DNA of 64,000 bases, from contig OX578139.1 in NCBI GenBank assembly GCA_951213105.1, positions 75,349,184-75,413,183 of the forward strand, read 5' to 3'. This stretch comes from Amaurobius ferox (taxonomy: Eukaryota > Arthropoda > Arachnida > Araneae > Amaurobiidae). The translations under genes and the position numbers were made by a program. The notes under the pieces were generated by a model. The model did no database searches. It was not told the DNA's origin and was given only the letters and a program-made list of their open reading frames with translations. Below are positions 40,721-51,918 of the stretch, in pieces. Numbering within the stretch: the stretch's first letter is position 1; each line of letters opens with the position of its first letter.

Positions 40721-41785
40721 AATGGTCTTCGCAGTCAACTTTATGCCTTCTAAATACTATTAAAAAGTCGAAAGTAATTAAAAAAAATTATATTAAATCT
40801 GCTTTCATTAAGATAACCCACATCTGTTGTGCAATTAATTACATAGTCCGAAGTACACAAATTGAATCAGTGCCTACATATTCTTCAAGAGAATTCCTCT
40901 CATTGAAGAATCATATATTTAGTTTAATTTCCAATTTCGCCATTTACTCTTGTTGATTTCGACTTCTAAATAAATTTGAAATTAAAATTATTTTATATAA
41001 AAGATTTTGTAATATTAAATGCAAAGTTTTATACGAGAAACCGACAGGGCACACATGGATCGCTAAGTTAAATCGACTTTCACATATTTCATTTTACTTT
41101 AAATTATAGATTGTTTCTTAACACAAATGCAATAAACGCTTTTTGATCACTTGTTATATAAATGTCAAGAATACAGATTTTGCATTGAAATGTAATTTTG
41201 AAAGTTTTCTTCTGAGTATTTTTCACCTGTAATAGAATTTATATGGTCCCCAAAAAGCTTCAAAACGATGCAGTTCGGTATATAGGCTTGCATTTCAATA
41301 AATACTCAAAGGAATGTATTAAAATTTTGAACACGTCTGCGTAACAGGCAGGATGAGAGAGCTCATGAAGCGAGCTTATCGAGCGTTAGCGTGTAGGGGG
41401 TGGAACCCGTAGTTATTAAAAAAAAAACTAGTATGTCTTCTTTGGAATGAAAATTAAATTTTTTTTTTCGAATTTCCATGCATAAAATTAGTAAAATTGT
41501 ATAAGTAAGCTTACATAACCCACCGCAAAGGGGTTGTACTCTAAGCTAGGGATTCACTTCCTTTTCAGAAACTATCATCAGTCGACTTGTTCCGCGCATT
41601 TCAGCGCTCTTCAGAGCAGAATAGTCGTTATCTGCAGTGACACACGAAAACTTTGCTATGTGCCACAATTTTGCGAACGTCTATTGAGTCTTAAAAATGT
41701 AGTTTTCCACGCAGCCTAGTATCAATGTTCACAAAGACTGAGCTCAAATTACAGGATCCAGTTTATATTCACTAGGGATTTCAAG
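40721..41785. other. Unassigned DNA
   Basis: Mostly AT-rich, with a patch of higher GC at 41,345-41,410 (GAGCTCATGAAGCGAGCTTA...) and 41,560-41,720. A 61-codon frame (41534-41719) has no recognisable feature. Confidence 0.45.
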
Positions 41786-41789
41786 TTCT

Positions 41790-42450
41790 GAGGTCTCGAT
41801 AACCTTTAAGCTATCATTTCTTTAATTTACATTTCTACTATAATTTTCCTGCTTACTAACAGCCTATTTAGAACTTCTGTTGGAAGCACGAATCAGGAGC
41901 TTCCCAGGCAAAGGGAGGATTCAACAAGTGGGATAGAATGTGTAATTACAGTTAAAACGTTTTTATTCTGAAGTCCACAGGTTTCCCTTGATCCAAAATT
42001 AGAAGTGATCGTAAGGGATCATAGAAGTGTGACAGTAAAGGTCAATCGTACAGAGTGGGGATGAAAGAATGTTATACCCATTGTAAGTTTTGCCACTTTG
42101 CTTTGTAAACGTGTTACTATATCGGGGTCATCGGCAGTCAATATCTCACTCCAGAATAGGCGAAGCGGGACGGAGAATCGGAGTTTAGCTTGTGATTGTC
42201 GAGGAATAGGGATGTTTTGAGGTAATTTTTTATGATCTGTCCCGTTGAGAGGATCGTCTCACTCAAAATTTTTGTCCGGTAGGAGTGAGTGTGAGGTCCC
42301 GATAATCTTTTAGTTATCACTTCTTTGATTTGCAGTTTTACTATGATTTTTCCGTTTACTAACAGACTGTTAGCACATCGGTTTGAATGACCAATCAGGA
42401 GATTCCCAGGCAAAGGGAGGAATTTTACAAGTGCGATAGAATCAAGTTTA
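41790..42450 (+). repeat. Direct repeat of ~160 bp, ~500 bp apart
   Basis: GAGGTCTCGATAACCTTTAA...CCCAGGCAAAGGGAGGA...GATAGAAT at 41,790-41,942 recurs diverged at 42,290-42,442 (GAGGTCCCGATAATCTTTTA...). It sits immediately before the 48-bp satellite array. Confidence 0.75.
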
Positions 42451-42619
42451 AGGCAGATCGGTCTCTGAAGCGCTTCCCATATACATACCCCAACATCACC
42501 GAAACATATCTGGGACATCCCAAGAACATCGCAATGGGGCAATGAGATGTCGCAGGGAGATCTCGTAATGCAACGGCGATATCGCTGTAATGTCCCTGTC
42601 ACAGCCGAATGTCCGCCTA

Positions 42620-43500
42620 GTGTGACGTCGCATTGTTACATTCTTGGAATGTACCATTGTTTCATTCACGGGACATTGCATTGTAATATTCTTTGGATGT
42701 ACCAATTTTGCATTCACGGGACATTGCATTGTGATATTCTTGGGATGTACCAATTTTGCATTCAAGGGACATCGCCTTGCGATATTCTTTGGATGTACCA
42801 ATTTTGCATTCACGGCACATCGCATTGCGATATTCTTGGGATGTACCAATTTTGCATTCAAGGGACATCGCCTTGCGATATTCTTTGGATGTACCAATTT
42901 TGCATTCACGGCACATCGCATTGCGATATTCTTTGGATGTACTAATTTTGCATTCACGGGACATCGCATTGCGATATTCTTTGGATGTACCAATTTTGCA
43001 TTCACGGGACATTGCATTGTAATATTCTTGGGACGTGCCAATTTTATACTCACGGACATCGCATTGCAATATTCTTTGGATGTACCAATTTTGCATTCAC
43101 GGGACATTGCACCGTGATATTCTTCAGATGTATCAATTTCGCATTCGCGGAACATCGCATTGCTGTATTCTTGGGATGTACCAAAGTTATATCGCCAGAA
43201 CATCGTATTGTTTTATGCGTGGTACATAACAAAGTTATATCGCCAGAACATAACTTTGTTACACTCGTAGGGCGTACGAAAGTTATATCGCCAGAATATC
43301 GCATTGTAATGTTCGTGGGATATACCAAAGAAATATCGCTAGAACATCGTATTGTTATTTTACTTGGATGTATAGGAGTTACATCGCCAGGATATAATAT
43401 GTTTACATTATTGGAATGTACTTAAGCTACATCGCCAGGACAAAGTATTATTACATTCTTGGAATGTATCAAAGTTACATCCATGTTACATGGTTGGAAC
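42620..43500 (+). repeat. 48-bp minisatellite array, about 18 copies
   Basis: The core unit includes TTTTGCATTCACGGGACAT, CGCATTGCGATATTCTT and GGATGTACCAA. ACCAATTTT starts at 42701, 42749 and 42797, and AAAGTTATATCGCCAG at 43183, 43231 and 43279, both exactly 48 bp apart. Two sub-families follow one another. Because 48 is divisible by three and the unit has few stops, several frames on both strands stay open (up to 235 codons, 43203-42496). No signal peptide, start context or known domain supports a protein. Confidence 0.95.
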
Positions 43501-44050
43501 GCAGACGGGACAGAAAAAAGACCTTGAATATCTCGCGTTATAATCGTCCGATCGATACTCAACTTTTTTTCCCAGCTGAAAAGCATCTACTTGGCCATCA
43601 CAGTTCACTTGGTCCAATCACCTAATCATGCTGAGTTTTTTCGTGTATCAATCCATTTGTCGCATCAAAATCCTCTAAAAAGAAGTTTTTTTGGTAACAA
43701 ACATTTTAACAGTTGACAACAAAAGTTTCAATCATCTAATGTTAATTTTCAGAATCTTTTAAACTCCCGAAAATCAACATAGTAATCGACAAAGTAAATT
43801 TTTCATTGTATATAGCTTTCAGTTATATCCAATGAAAAATTTACTTTTTTTTAAATCATTTCTGCCTTAAAATGTATAATTTAATAACTTAAAATGTTGT
43901 AATAAAAAATTTTTAAACATATAATTTTAATTTAGAAAAGAAAAAATAAGCAAAAAGAGCCATGACAAAAAGTTAACTGCAACATACTAATATCTTTAAA
44001 GAACATTAATCTATGCATTTTTAAACCTTTAAATATAAAATTTTAATTTA
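43501..44050. other. Unassigned DNA between satellites
   Basis: AT-rich. Contains AATGAAAAATTTACTTTTTT and a near-inverted AAAGTAAATTTTTCATTG (43,790-43,850), forming an imperfect hairpin around TATAGCTTTCAGTTATA. Nothing else recognised. Confidence 0.45.
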
Positions 44051-44055
44051 AAAGC

Positions 44056-45550
44056 CTCCTCCATTGTCTCACAATAAGCTCTCCATACAATCGCTCTTTC
44101 GGTCATCGCCCCCCCCCCTTTTCGAGATCCATTTCACTTTATTGTTTCGGTCACCTGAGGAAATAATTCAATTTTAGTAGTTTATAACTGGCGATTGTAC
44201 TCTTAAAAATACTGATAGGGAATGATAGAATAAAAATTAAACACGAATATGTAATGACATTCTGTCTAAATGAAATATGTTTTGTGTAATGTTCCAAAAG
44301 AAGAAGAATTCCATATTTTGACAATGTATAAAATAATTTTTTCCGTGAATGTAACAGAGCGATGTCCTGGCAATGACGTTTTGTGATGTTCTATGGATGC
44401 AACAATGCGATGTGCAAAGAACATCACATGCGACGTCTCGAAAGGCGGACATTCGGCTGTTGCTGGGACATACATAGAACATCGCCATACTATAACGCGA
44501 CATTCCTGGGACATGATCAATAAACTGTATTGTAATTGTTTTGGGATGTCGTATGCATGTTTCTTTTATTTTTGAAACATGAAACTTGAATATATTTAAA
44601 AGGTTCATATGCATTGGCGTAGTCTGAAAGTGTGTTGAGGAGGGGAGAATGACCATTACTCCTCCATTGTCTCACAATAAGCTCTCCATACAATCGCTCT
44701 TTCGGTCATCGCCCCCCCCCCCTTTTCGAGATCCATTTCACTTTATTGTTTCGGTCACCTGAGGAAATAATTCAATTTTAGTAGTTTATAACTGGCGATT
44801 GTACTCTTAAAAATACTGATAGTGAATGATAGAATAAAAATTAAACACGAATATGTAATGACATTCTGTCTAAATGAAATATGTTTTGTGTAATGTTGCA
44901 AAAGAAGAGGAATTCCATATTTTGACAATGTATAAAATATTTTTTTCCGTGAATGTAACAGAGCGATGTCCTGGCAATGACGTTTTGTGATGTTCTATGG
45001 ATGCATCAATTCGATGTGCAAAGAACATCACATGCGACGTCTCGAAAGGCGGACATTCGGCTGTTGCTGGGACATACATAGAACATCGCCGTACCATAAC
45101 GCGGCATTCCTGGGACATGATCAAAATAACTGTATTGTAATTGTTGTGGGATGTCGTATTCATGTTTCTTTTATTTTTGAAAGAAGAAACTTGTCTTTGT
45201 GAATATATTTAAAAGGTTCATATGCATTGGCGTAGTCTGAAAGTGTGTTGAGGAGGGGAGAATGACCATAACTCCTCCATTGTCTCATAATACGCTCTCC
45301 ATACAATCACTCTTTCGGTCATCGCCCCCCCCCCCTTTTCGAGATCCATTTCACTTTATTGTTTCGGTGACCTGAGGAAATAATTCAATTTTAGTAGTTT
45401 ATAACTGGCGATTTTACTCTTAAAAATACTGATAGGGAATGATAGAATAAAAATTAAACACGAATATGTAATGACATTCTGTCTAAATGAAATATGTTTT
45501 GTGTAATGTTCCAAAAGAAGAAGAGTTCCATATTTTGACAATGTATAAAA
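44056..45550 (+). repeat. ~605-bp tandem repeat, two and a half copies
   Basis: CTCCTCCATTGTCTCA(C/T)AATA starts copies at about 44,056, 44,659 and 45,271. Each has a run of C, GAGATCCATTTCACTTTATT and GATGTCCTGGCAATGACG. A GGCGGACATTCGGCTGTTGC segment is the inverted equivalent of sequence at 42,600, beside the 48-bp array. The third copy is cut at ~45,550, where the 110-bp array starts. Copies are nearly identical. Confidence 0.93.
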
Positions 45551-46430
45551 TAATGTAACAAAAAGACAAACATGCAATATCGCAGCAGCACGAAAAAAAT
45601 GTACGTCTCAATGGGACTATACTGTCACAGCCCATAAACATTCTAAATGTGACCGCCTGTTAATGTAACAAAGAGACATACATGCGATATCGCCGCAGCA
45701 CGAAAAAAATGTACGTCTCAATGGGACTATACCGCCACAGCCCATAAACGTTCCAAATGTGACCACCTTTTAATGTCACAAAGAGACAAACATGCGATAT
45801 CGCAGCAGTACGAAAAAAATGTACGTCTCAATGGGACTATACCGCCACAGCCCATAAACGTTCCAAATGTGACCGCCCTTTAATGTAACAAAGAGACAAA
45901 CATGTGATATCGCAGCAGCACGAAAAAAATGTACGTCTCAATGGGACTATACTGCGACAGCCCATAAACGTTCCAAATGTGACCGCCCTTTAATGTAACA
46001 AAGAGACAAACATGCGATATCGCAGCAGCACGAAAAAAATGTACGTCTCAATGGGACTATACTGCGACAGCCCATAAACGTTCCAAATGTGACCGCCCTT
46101 TAATGTAACAAAGAGACAAACATGCGATATCGCAGCAGCACGAAAAAAATGTACATCTCAATGGGACTATACTGCGACAGCCCATAAACGTTCCAAATGT
46201 GACCGCCCTTTAATGTAACAAAGAGACAAACATGATATATCGCAGCAGCACGAAAAAAATGTACGTCTCAATGGGACTATACTGCGACAGCCCATAAACG
46301 TTCCAAATGTGACCGCCCTTTAATGTAACAAAGAGACAAACATGCGATATCGCAGCAGCACGAAAAAATGAACGTCTCAATGGGACTATACCGCCACAGC
46401 CCATAAATGTTCCAAATGTGACGGGACGTT
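45551..46430 (+). repeat. 110-bp tandem repeat, eight copies
   Basis: TAATGTAACAAAGAGACAAA begins at 45551, 45661, 45771, 45881, 45991, 46101, 46211 and 46321, an exact 110-bp period. The palindrome GCGATATCGC is in most units, with TGTACGTCTCAATGGGACTA and CAGCCCATAAACGTTCCAAA. The last unit is one base shorter and then diverges. The period is not a multiple of three, and the short frames are repeat translations. Confidence 0.97.
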
Positions 46431-46908
46431 AATGGATCATTGCGACGTCCACAGAACATTTGTGGTACCATGTGTGCTGTATGGGTAGGGTTCTTTGCGA
46501 ATTGAATGATCTATCACAAGAAGGTGTGGATACCTAGACTCGGAAGATGGTTATCCCCGGCAATAAAGGATCTGTTGAGGGCCAATCACCAATATAGAAA
46601 AGTAATACTTAGATTTATATTGGGTTGCATGTGGGCGGTGAAGATGAAAGATTTAGGCATGGAAACAGAGATTATCCAATCTCAAATTTTATTTTTATCA
46701 TAAAAATGTTTCAAGCCTATAAAAATACTATCCAGACAATCGGATTAATGTATCAGCCTGTTTATATACCAAATGTAGCATTAGCCAAATTAAAGGGAAA
46801 ATTGATTTCGATTACAAAAGAGTACTTCCTCTTAACGAAGGAAGTAAAATGTAAACATATTTAATGAAAGCATATATTACTTTTAACTTGTTAAAATAAT
46901 TTTAAAAA
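46431..46908. other. Unassigned DNA with two overlapping short frames
   Basis: Frames 46506-46703 and 46625-46864 (65 and 79 codons) show no family resemblance; the composition is ordinary. It is flanked by satellite and by array 3. Confidence 0.4.
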
Positions 46909-49900
46909 TCTGATGTGGGCAGCACATGACTTTACCTGCAGATTCAAATTCATTTTGTAATTTTTTATTCCATTATACCTTAAATTAAGTTTAACTGCAG
47001 AAAATAATATGGATAATTTTCTGATATTATATCGAATTCGTTTTTTTATTGGATCTTCGCTTCGTTTGGTAACTTAATTCACTTTAAATTCTTCAGAATC
47101 TTAAAATTCCAAACACTACAATATCTCGAGAACGGTTTATCCGACAGTAATGGAATCAGATTTATTCGCTTATTTGTCAAATTTTACATGTAGAATAAAT
47201 AATCAATATATTTATTCAATTTTAGTTATTTATTTCAGAGTTTCACTATCTTGCACATGCGGCGCAGTAGCCCAGTGGTTAGCGCGCGGGAATTGCACTC
47301 GGTAGGCCCGGGCTCGATTCCCTGTGCTGCTAAAACTGCCGCCGTGTTCACGCGGAGTACGATCACGTTAAACATGTGGGTCCTTAAGTCCTTCTTAGAG
47401 GTTGGGAGTAAGAGAAGTAAGGTACGGCCCCAGTGACTGCTTCCCCCACTGGGTTCCGGTCTAAATTGTGTGGCACTTCTCGGCCGTCCAAGCACCTTTC
47501 TGGTAGGTCGGACAGTCAGTGTCTGAACAACAACAACTATCTTGCACATGTAGTATTTTATTTTAGATCGAATGTTTATTTTAGATCGATTTGCGGTCAC
47601 TTAAAAAAGAAGGCAAATTCTGTTTTCCGAATGGTATCAAAATCTAACCAGCATCACAATATACTACGAGTGCTTTACCTACCAAATTTTGTAAAATTTG
47701 GTCTATTAGTTTTTCAGCTAGAATGGATACATACAATTTTTGCGGGCCATTTCCCAATAAAGGCAGGTTCATTTATCCCGAATCGTACCAAAATCTAATC
47801 AGCACCAGGGTCGCCCATAACTGACTTATATACCAAATTTTGTGAAATTTAGTCGGTTAGTTGCGTTAGAGTGGATATATACAATTTTTGCGAACATTTC
47901 GTAAAAAAATGCATGTTTTTCTTTTTCGAATCATATCAAACTTCTCGATTTTTGACCATGTTTTGTTTGATCGATTATCGATCATGTTTTTCACTTTCGA
48001 ATCATATCTGACTTATTTACCACATTTTGTAAAATTTGATTAATTCGTTTGCCACTTAGAGGGGATGCAGGCAATTTCTGCGGGTCATTTCGCAAAAAAA
48101 GGCGGGTTGTTTTATCCCGAATCGTATCAAAAACTAATCAGAACCAGGATCACACACAAGTGACTTACCTACCAAATTTTATGAAATTCGGTTCATTATA
48201 GATTTTGAGTTAGAGTGAATACATACATTGCACAGACAGATACAGAGACAGACACAATCACAGACGTCACGGTAAAATTAGTTTTTCGTATTCTAGAGAT
48301 CCTAAAACGTGTAGATCTGTTGAAAACTCGAGTTGCGATTTTCGACGTGATTCCAATACTATCTCTATACTTGTATTGCAGGGAAAGTAAAAATCTGATG
48401 TGAGCAACACATGACTTTCCCTGCAGAATAAAATTCATATTTTCTTTATTTCTTTAATAATTCATTAGATTGAGTTTAATTGCACCAAGTAACACTAAAT
48501 TTGCATTTTTAATTCAATTTTTGTTTTTATTTGGTAATTGGACATTTTCCCAAAATCGGCGTAACAAAAATGCAAGAAATCTCAAATATCTTGAGAACGG
48601 TTAGTCCTAAAGTATAATGGAGTGTGTTATATTCTCTGTCTCGTCAGAAACTGCGTATAAAATACGAATTTAATTGATACATTTCAGCATATGTAGTCTT
48701 CTTTGTTTTTAGATTTTTGCGGGTCATTTCTTAAAAATAGGCAGGTTGTTCTTTTCCGAATCGTACCAAAATTTAATCAGCACCAGGGTGCCCCCAAGTA
48801 ACTTATCTACCAAATTTTGTGAAATTTGGTCAATTAGTATTTTAGCAAGGATGGATACATGAATTTATTGTGGGTCATTTCGTAAAAAATGGCAGTTTGT
48901 TCTTTTCCGAATCGTACCAAAGTCTACTCAGTACCAGAACATCCTACAAGTAACTTATCTACCAAATTTTGCGAATTTTGGTCAATTAGTATTTTAGCTA
49001 GAGTGGATACATGAAATTTTTACGGATCATTTTGCAAAAAAAGGCGGGTTCTGCTTTAACAAATCCTACCAAAAACTAATCAGCTCCAGGGTCTCACCCA
49101 AGTGACTTACATGCCAAATTTTGGGAAATTCGGTCTATTAGTTTTTAGTTAGAGTAGATACATACATTGCACAGATACACAGACAGACACACACACAGAA
49201 ATCACGCTAAAAATAGTTTTTTCGTATTCTAGAGGTCTCGAAATGTGTATTCTAGAGGCCTCGAAATGGTAATCAGCACCAGGGTCTCACCCAAGTGACT
49301 TACATGCCAAATTTTGTGATATTCGGTCCATTAGTTTTTAGTTAGGGTAGATACATACATTGCACAGACAGACAGACAGACACACAGACAGACACATACA
49401 CAGAAGTCACACAAAAAATAAGTTTTTCGTATTCTAGAGGTCTCGAAACGAAAACTCGAGTTGCGATTTTCGACATGATTCCAATTTTTTCCCTATACAT
49501 TACCATTCATTGCAGGGAAAGTAAAAATATGATGTGGGCAGTACATGACTTTCCCTGCAGTTTTATCTTCACGTTCTCTTTATTTTAATCAAATTTAATT
49601 CACTGTTAATTCAATTTTTGTTCTCATTTGATAACTTGACTTATTTTCAAAGTTGGCGTAGTGAAAAACTGAAATATCTCGAGAATAGCTAGTCCTAGGG
49701 TAATGGGGTTGATCTTATTCTTTTTTTCGTTAAAAATTACGTATTAACTAGCATTTAATGGATATATTTGAGCATAAGAAGTTTTTTGTTTTAGATTTTG
49801 GTGATTTTTGCGGGCCATTTTGCAAAAAAAGGCAGGTTATTTTTTTCGAATCGTACCAAAATCTAATCAGCACCAGGGTGTCCCACAAGTGACTTATCTA

Positions 49901-51870
49901 CCGAATTTTATGAAATTCGATCCATGAGTTTTTCCTTTAGAGTGGATACAATCCTTTGAAGGCCATTTCGCAAAAAAAGGCGGGTTCTTTAATTCCGAAT
50001 CGTACTCAAAACTAATCTCCACTAGATACGCCCACAAGTAACTTACCCACCAAATTTTAGGAAATTCTGTCAATTAGTTTTTTAGTTAGAGTGGATACAA
50101 AATCTGCACAGACAGACAGACAGACAGACACACAGACACACGGACACACAGGCGCACACACAGACGTCACGCTAAAAATAATTTTTTCGTATTCTAGAGG
50201 TCTCGAAACGTATAGATCCATCGAAAACTCGAGTTGCGATTTTCGGCATTATTCCAATACTTTCTCTATACATTACCATTTATTGCAGGGAAAGTAAAAA
50301 AATCTGATGTGGGCAGCACATGACTTTCCCTGCAGACTTATATTCACGTTCTCTTTATTTTAATTACATTTAATTCACTTTTAATTCAATTTTCGTTTTC
50401 ATTTGATAACTGGACTTATTTTCAAAGGTGGCGTAGAGAAAATACGAAAAAACTGAAATATCTCGAGACCGGCTGGTCCTAGTGTAATGGGGTTGGTCTT
50501 AATCTTTTGTTTGTTAAAAATTACGTATTACACAAGCATTTCATGGATATATTTGAGTATACCTACATTTTTATTTTAGATTTTGTCAATTTTTGCGGGT
50601 CATTTTGCAGGTTATTTTTTCTCGAATCATGCCAAAATTTAATCAGCACCAGGGTGTCTTACCTACCAAATTTTGTTTAATTCAGTCCATTAGTTTTTCA
50701 GCTAGAGTGGATAAAGCTGTTTTTCTGGCCATTTCGTAAAAAAGGCGGGTTCTTTTATCCCGAATCGTACCCAAAACTACTTAGCACTAGAATCGCCCAC
50801 AAGTGACTTACCTACCAAATTTTATGAAATTCGTTCAATTACTTTTTTAGTTAGAGTGGATACAATATCTGCACAGAGAGACAGACAGACACACAGAGAG
50901 ACAGACAGACAGACACACAGACGTCAGGCTAAAAATATTTTTTTTGTATTCTAGAGGTCTTGAAACGTGTAGATCCGTCGAAAACTCGTGTTGCGATTTT
51001 CGGCATGATTCCAATACTTTCCCTATACATTACCATCTATTGCAGGGAAAGTAAAAAAAATCTGATGGTGGCAGCACATGACTTTCCCTGCAGACTTATA
51101 TTCACGTTCTCTTTATTTTAATTAAATTTAATTCACTTTTAATTCAATTTTCGTTCTCATTTGATAACTGGACTTATTTTCAAAGGTGGCGTAGAGAAAA
51201 TACTAAAAAACTAAAATATTTCGAGAACCGCTAGTCCTAGTGTAATGGGGTTGGTCTTATTCTTTTTTTTGTTGAAAAGTACGTATTAAACAAGCATTTA
51301 AAGGATATATTTGAGCATACGTAGTTTTTCAGTTTAGAGTTTGGCGATTTTTGCGGGCCATTTTGCAAAAAAAGCAGGTTATTTTTTTCGAATCGTACCA
51401 AAATCTAATCAGCATCAGGGTGTCCCATAAGTGGTTTATCTAGCGAATTTTGTGGAATTCGGTCCATTAGTTTTTCAGCTACAGTGGATACAAGCTTTTG
51501 CGGGCCATTTCGCAAAAACAGGCGGGTTCTTTTATCCTGAATCGTATCCAAAACTAATCAGCTCCAGACTCGCCCACTAAGTGACTTACCTACCAAATTT
51601 TATGAAATTCGGTCAATTAGTTTTTTAGTTAGAGAGGATACAATATCTGCACAGACAGACACACAGACAGACACACAGACTCACAGACACACAGACATAC
51701 AGACACACAGACAGACACATAGACACACACACAGACGTCACGCTAAAAATGGTTTTTTCGTATTCTAGAGGTCTTAAAACGTGTAGATCCGTCGAAAACT
51801 CGAGTTGCGATTTTTCGACATAATGCCAATACTTTCCCTATACATTATTATGTATTGCAGGGAAAGTAAT
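46909..51870 (+). repeat. Array 3: five head-to-tail copies of the 0.8-kb HINE-like repeat
   Basis: Units start at 46909, 48394, 49528, 50303 and 51061 with TCTGATG or TATGATG, and the last ends at about 51,870. The first is enlarged by a SINE (47,260-47,535) and extra subrepeats. The second (1,134 bp) has three ~150-bp subrepeats (48,718, 48,868, 49,018) and a partial duplication around the microsatellite (49,150-49,440). The later three are ~0.76-0.81 kb and resemble array 1. A 38-bp end duplication (ATGTATTGCAGGGAAAGTAA) follows at 51,880-51,915, abutting the Helitron end. Confidence 0.92.
47260..47535 (+). mobile_element. tRNA-derived SINE with a perfect 15-bp target-site duplication
   Basis: The tRNA-like head reads GGCGCAGTAGCCCAGTGGTTAG (A box) and GGGCTCGATTCC (B box). 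The body has TTCACGCGGAGTACGATCAC, ACATGTGGGTCC and GGCCCCAGTGACTGC, with a tail AACAACAAC. ACTATCTTGCACATG occurs immediately before (47,245-47,259) and after (47,536-47,550). LINE-type target-primed integration produces such duplications. The insertion splits a 0.8-kb repeat unit and is therefore younger than it. Confidence 0.96.
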
Positions 51871-51918
51871 ATATATTTTTAATTTATGTATTGCAGGGAA
51901 AGTAATATATATTTTTTA

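Noticed and set aside
45551..46430. CRISPR-like regular array
   Set aside because: The whole 110-bp unit is repeated with no unique spacers, no cas genes, and the DNA is eukaryotic; it is a tandem satellite. The same applies to the 48-bp, 73-bp and 24-bp arrays.
47260..47335. tRNA gene
   Set aside because: The A and B boxes belong to a SINE head: the acceptor stem does not pair well, a SINE body follows and a target duplication brackets the whole unit.
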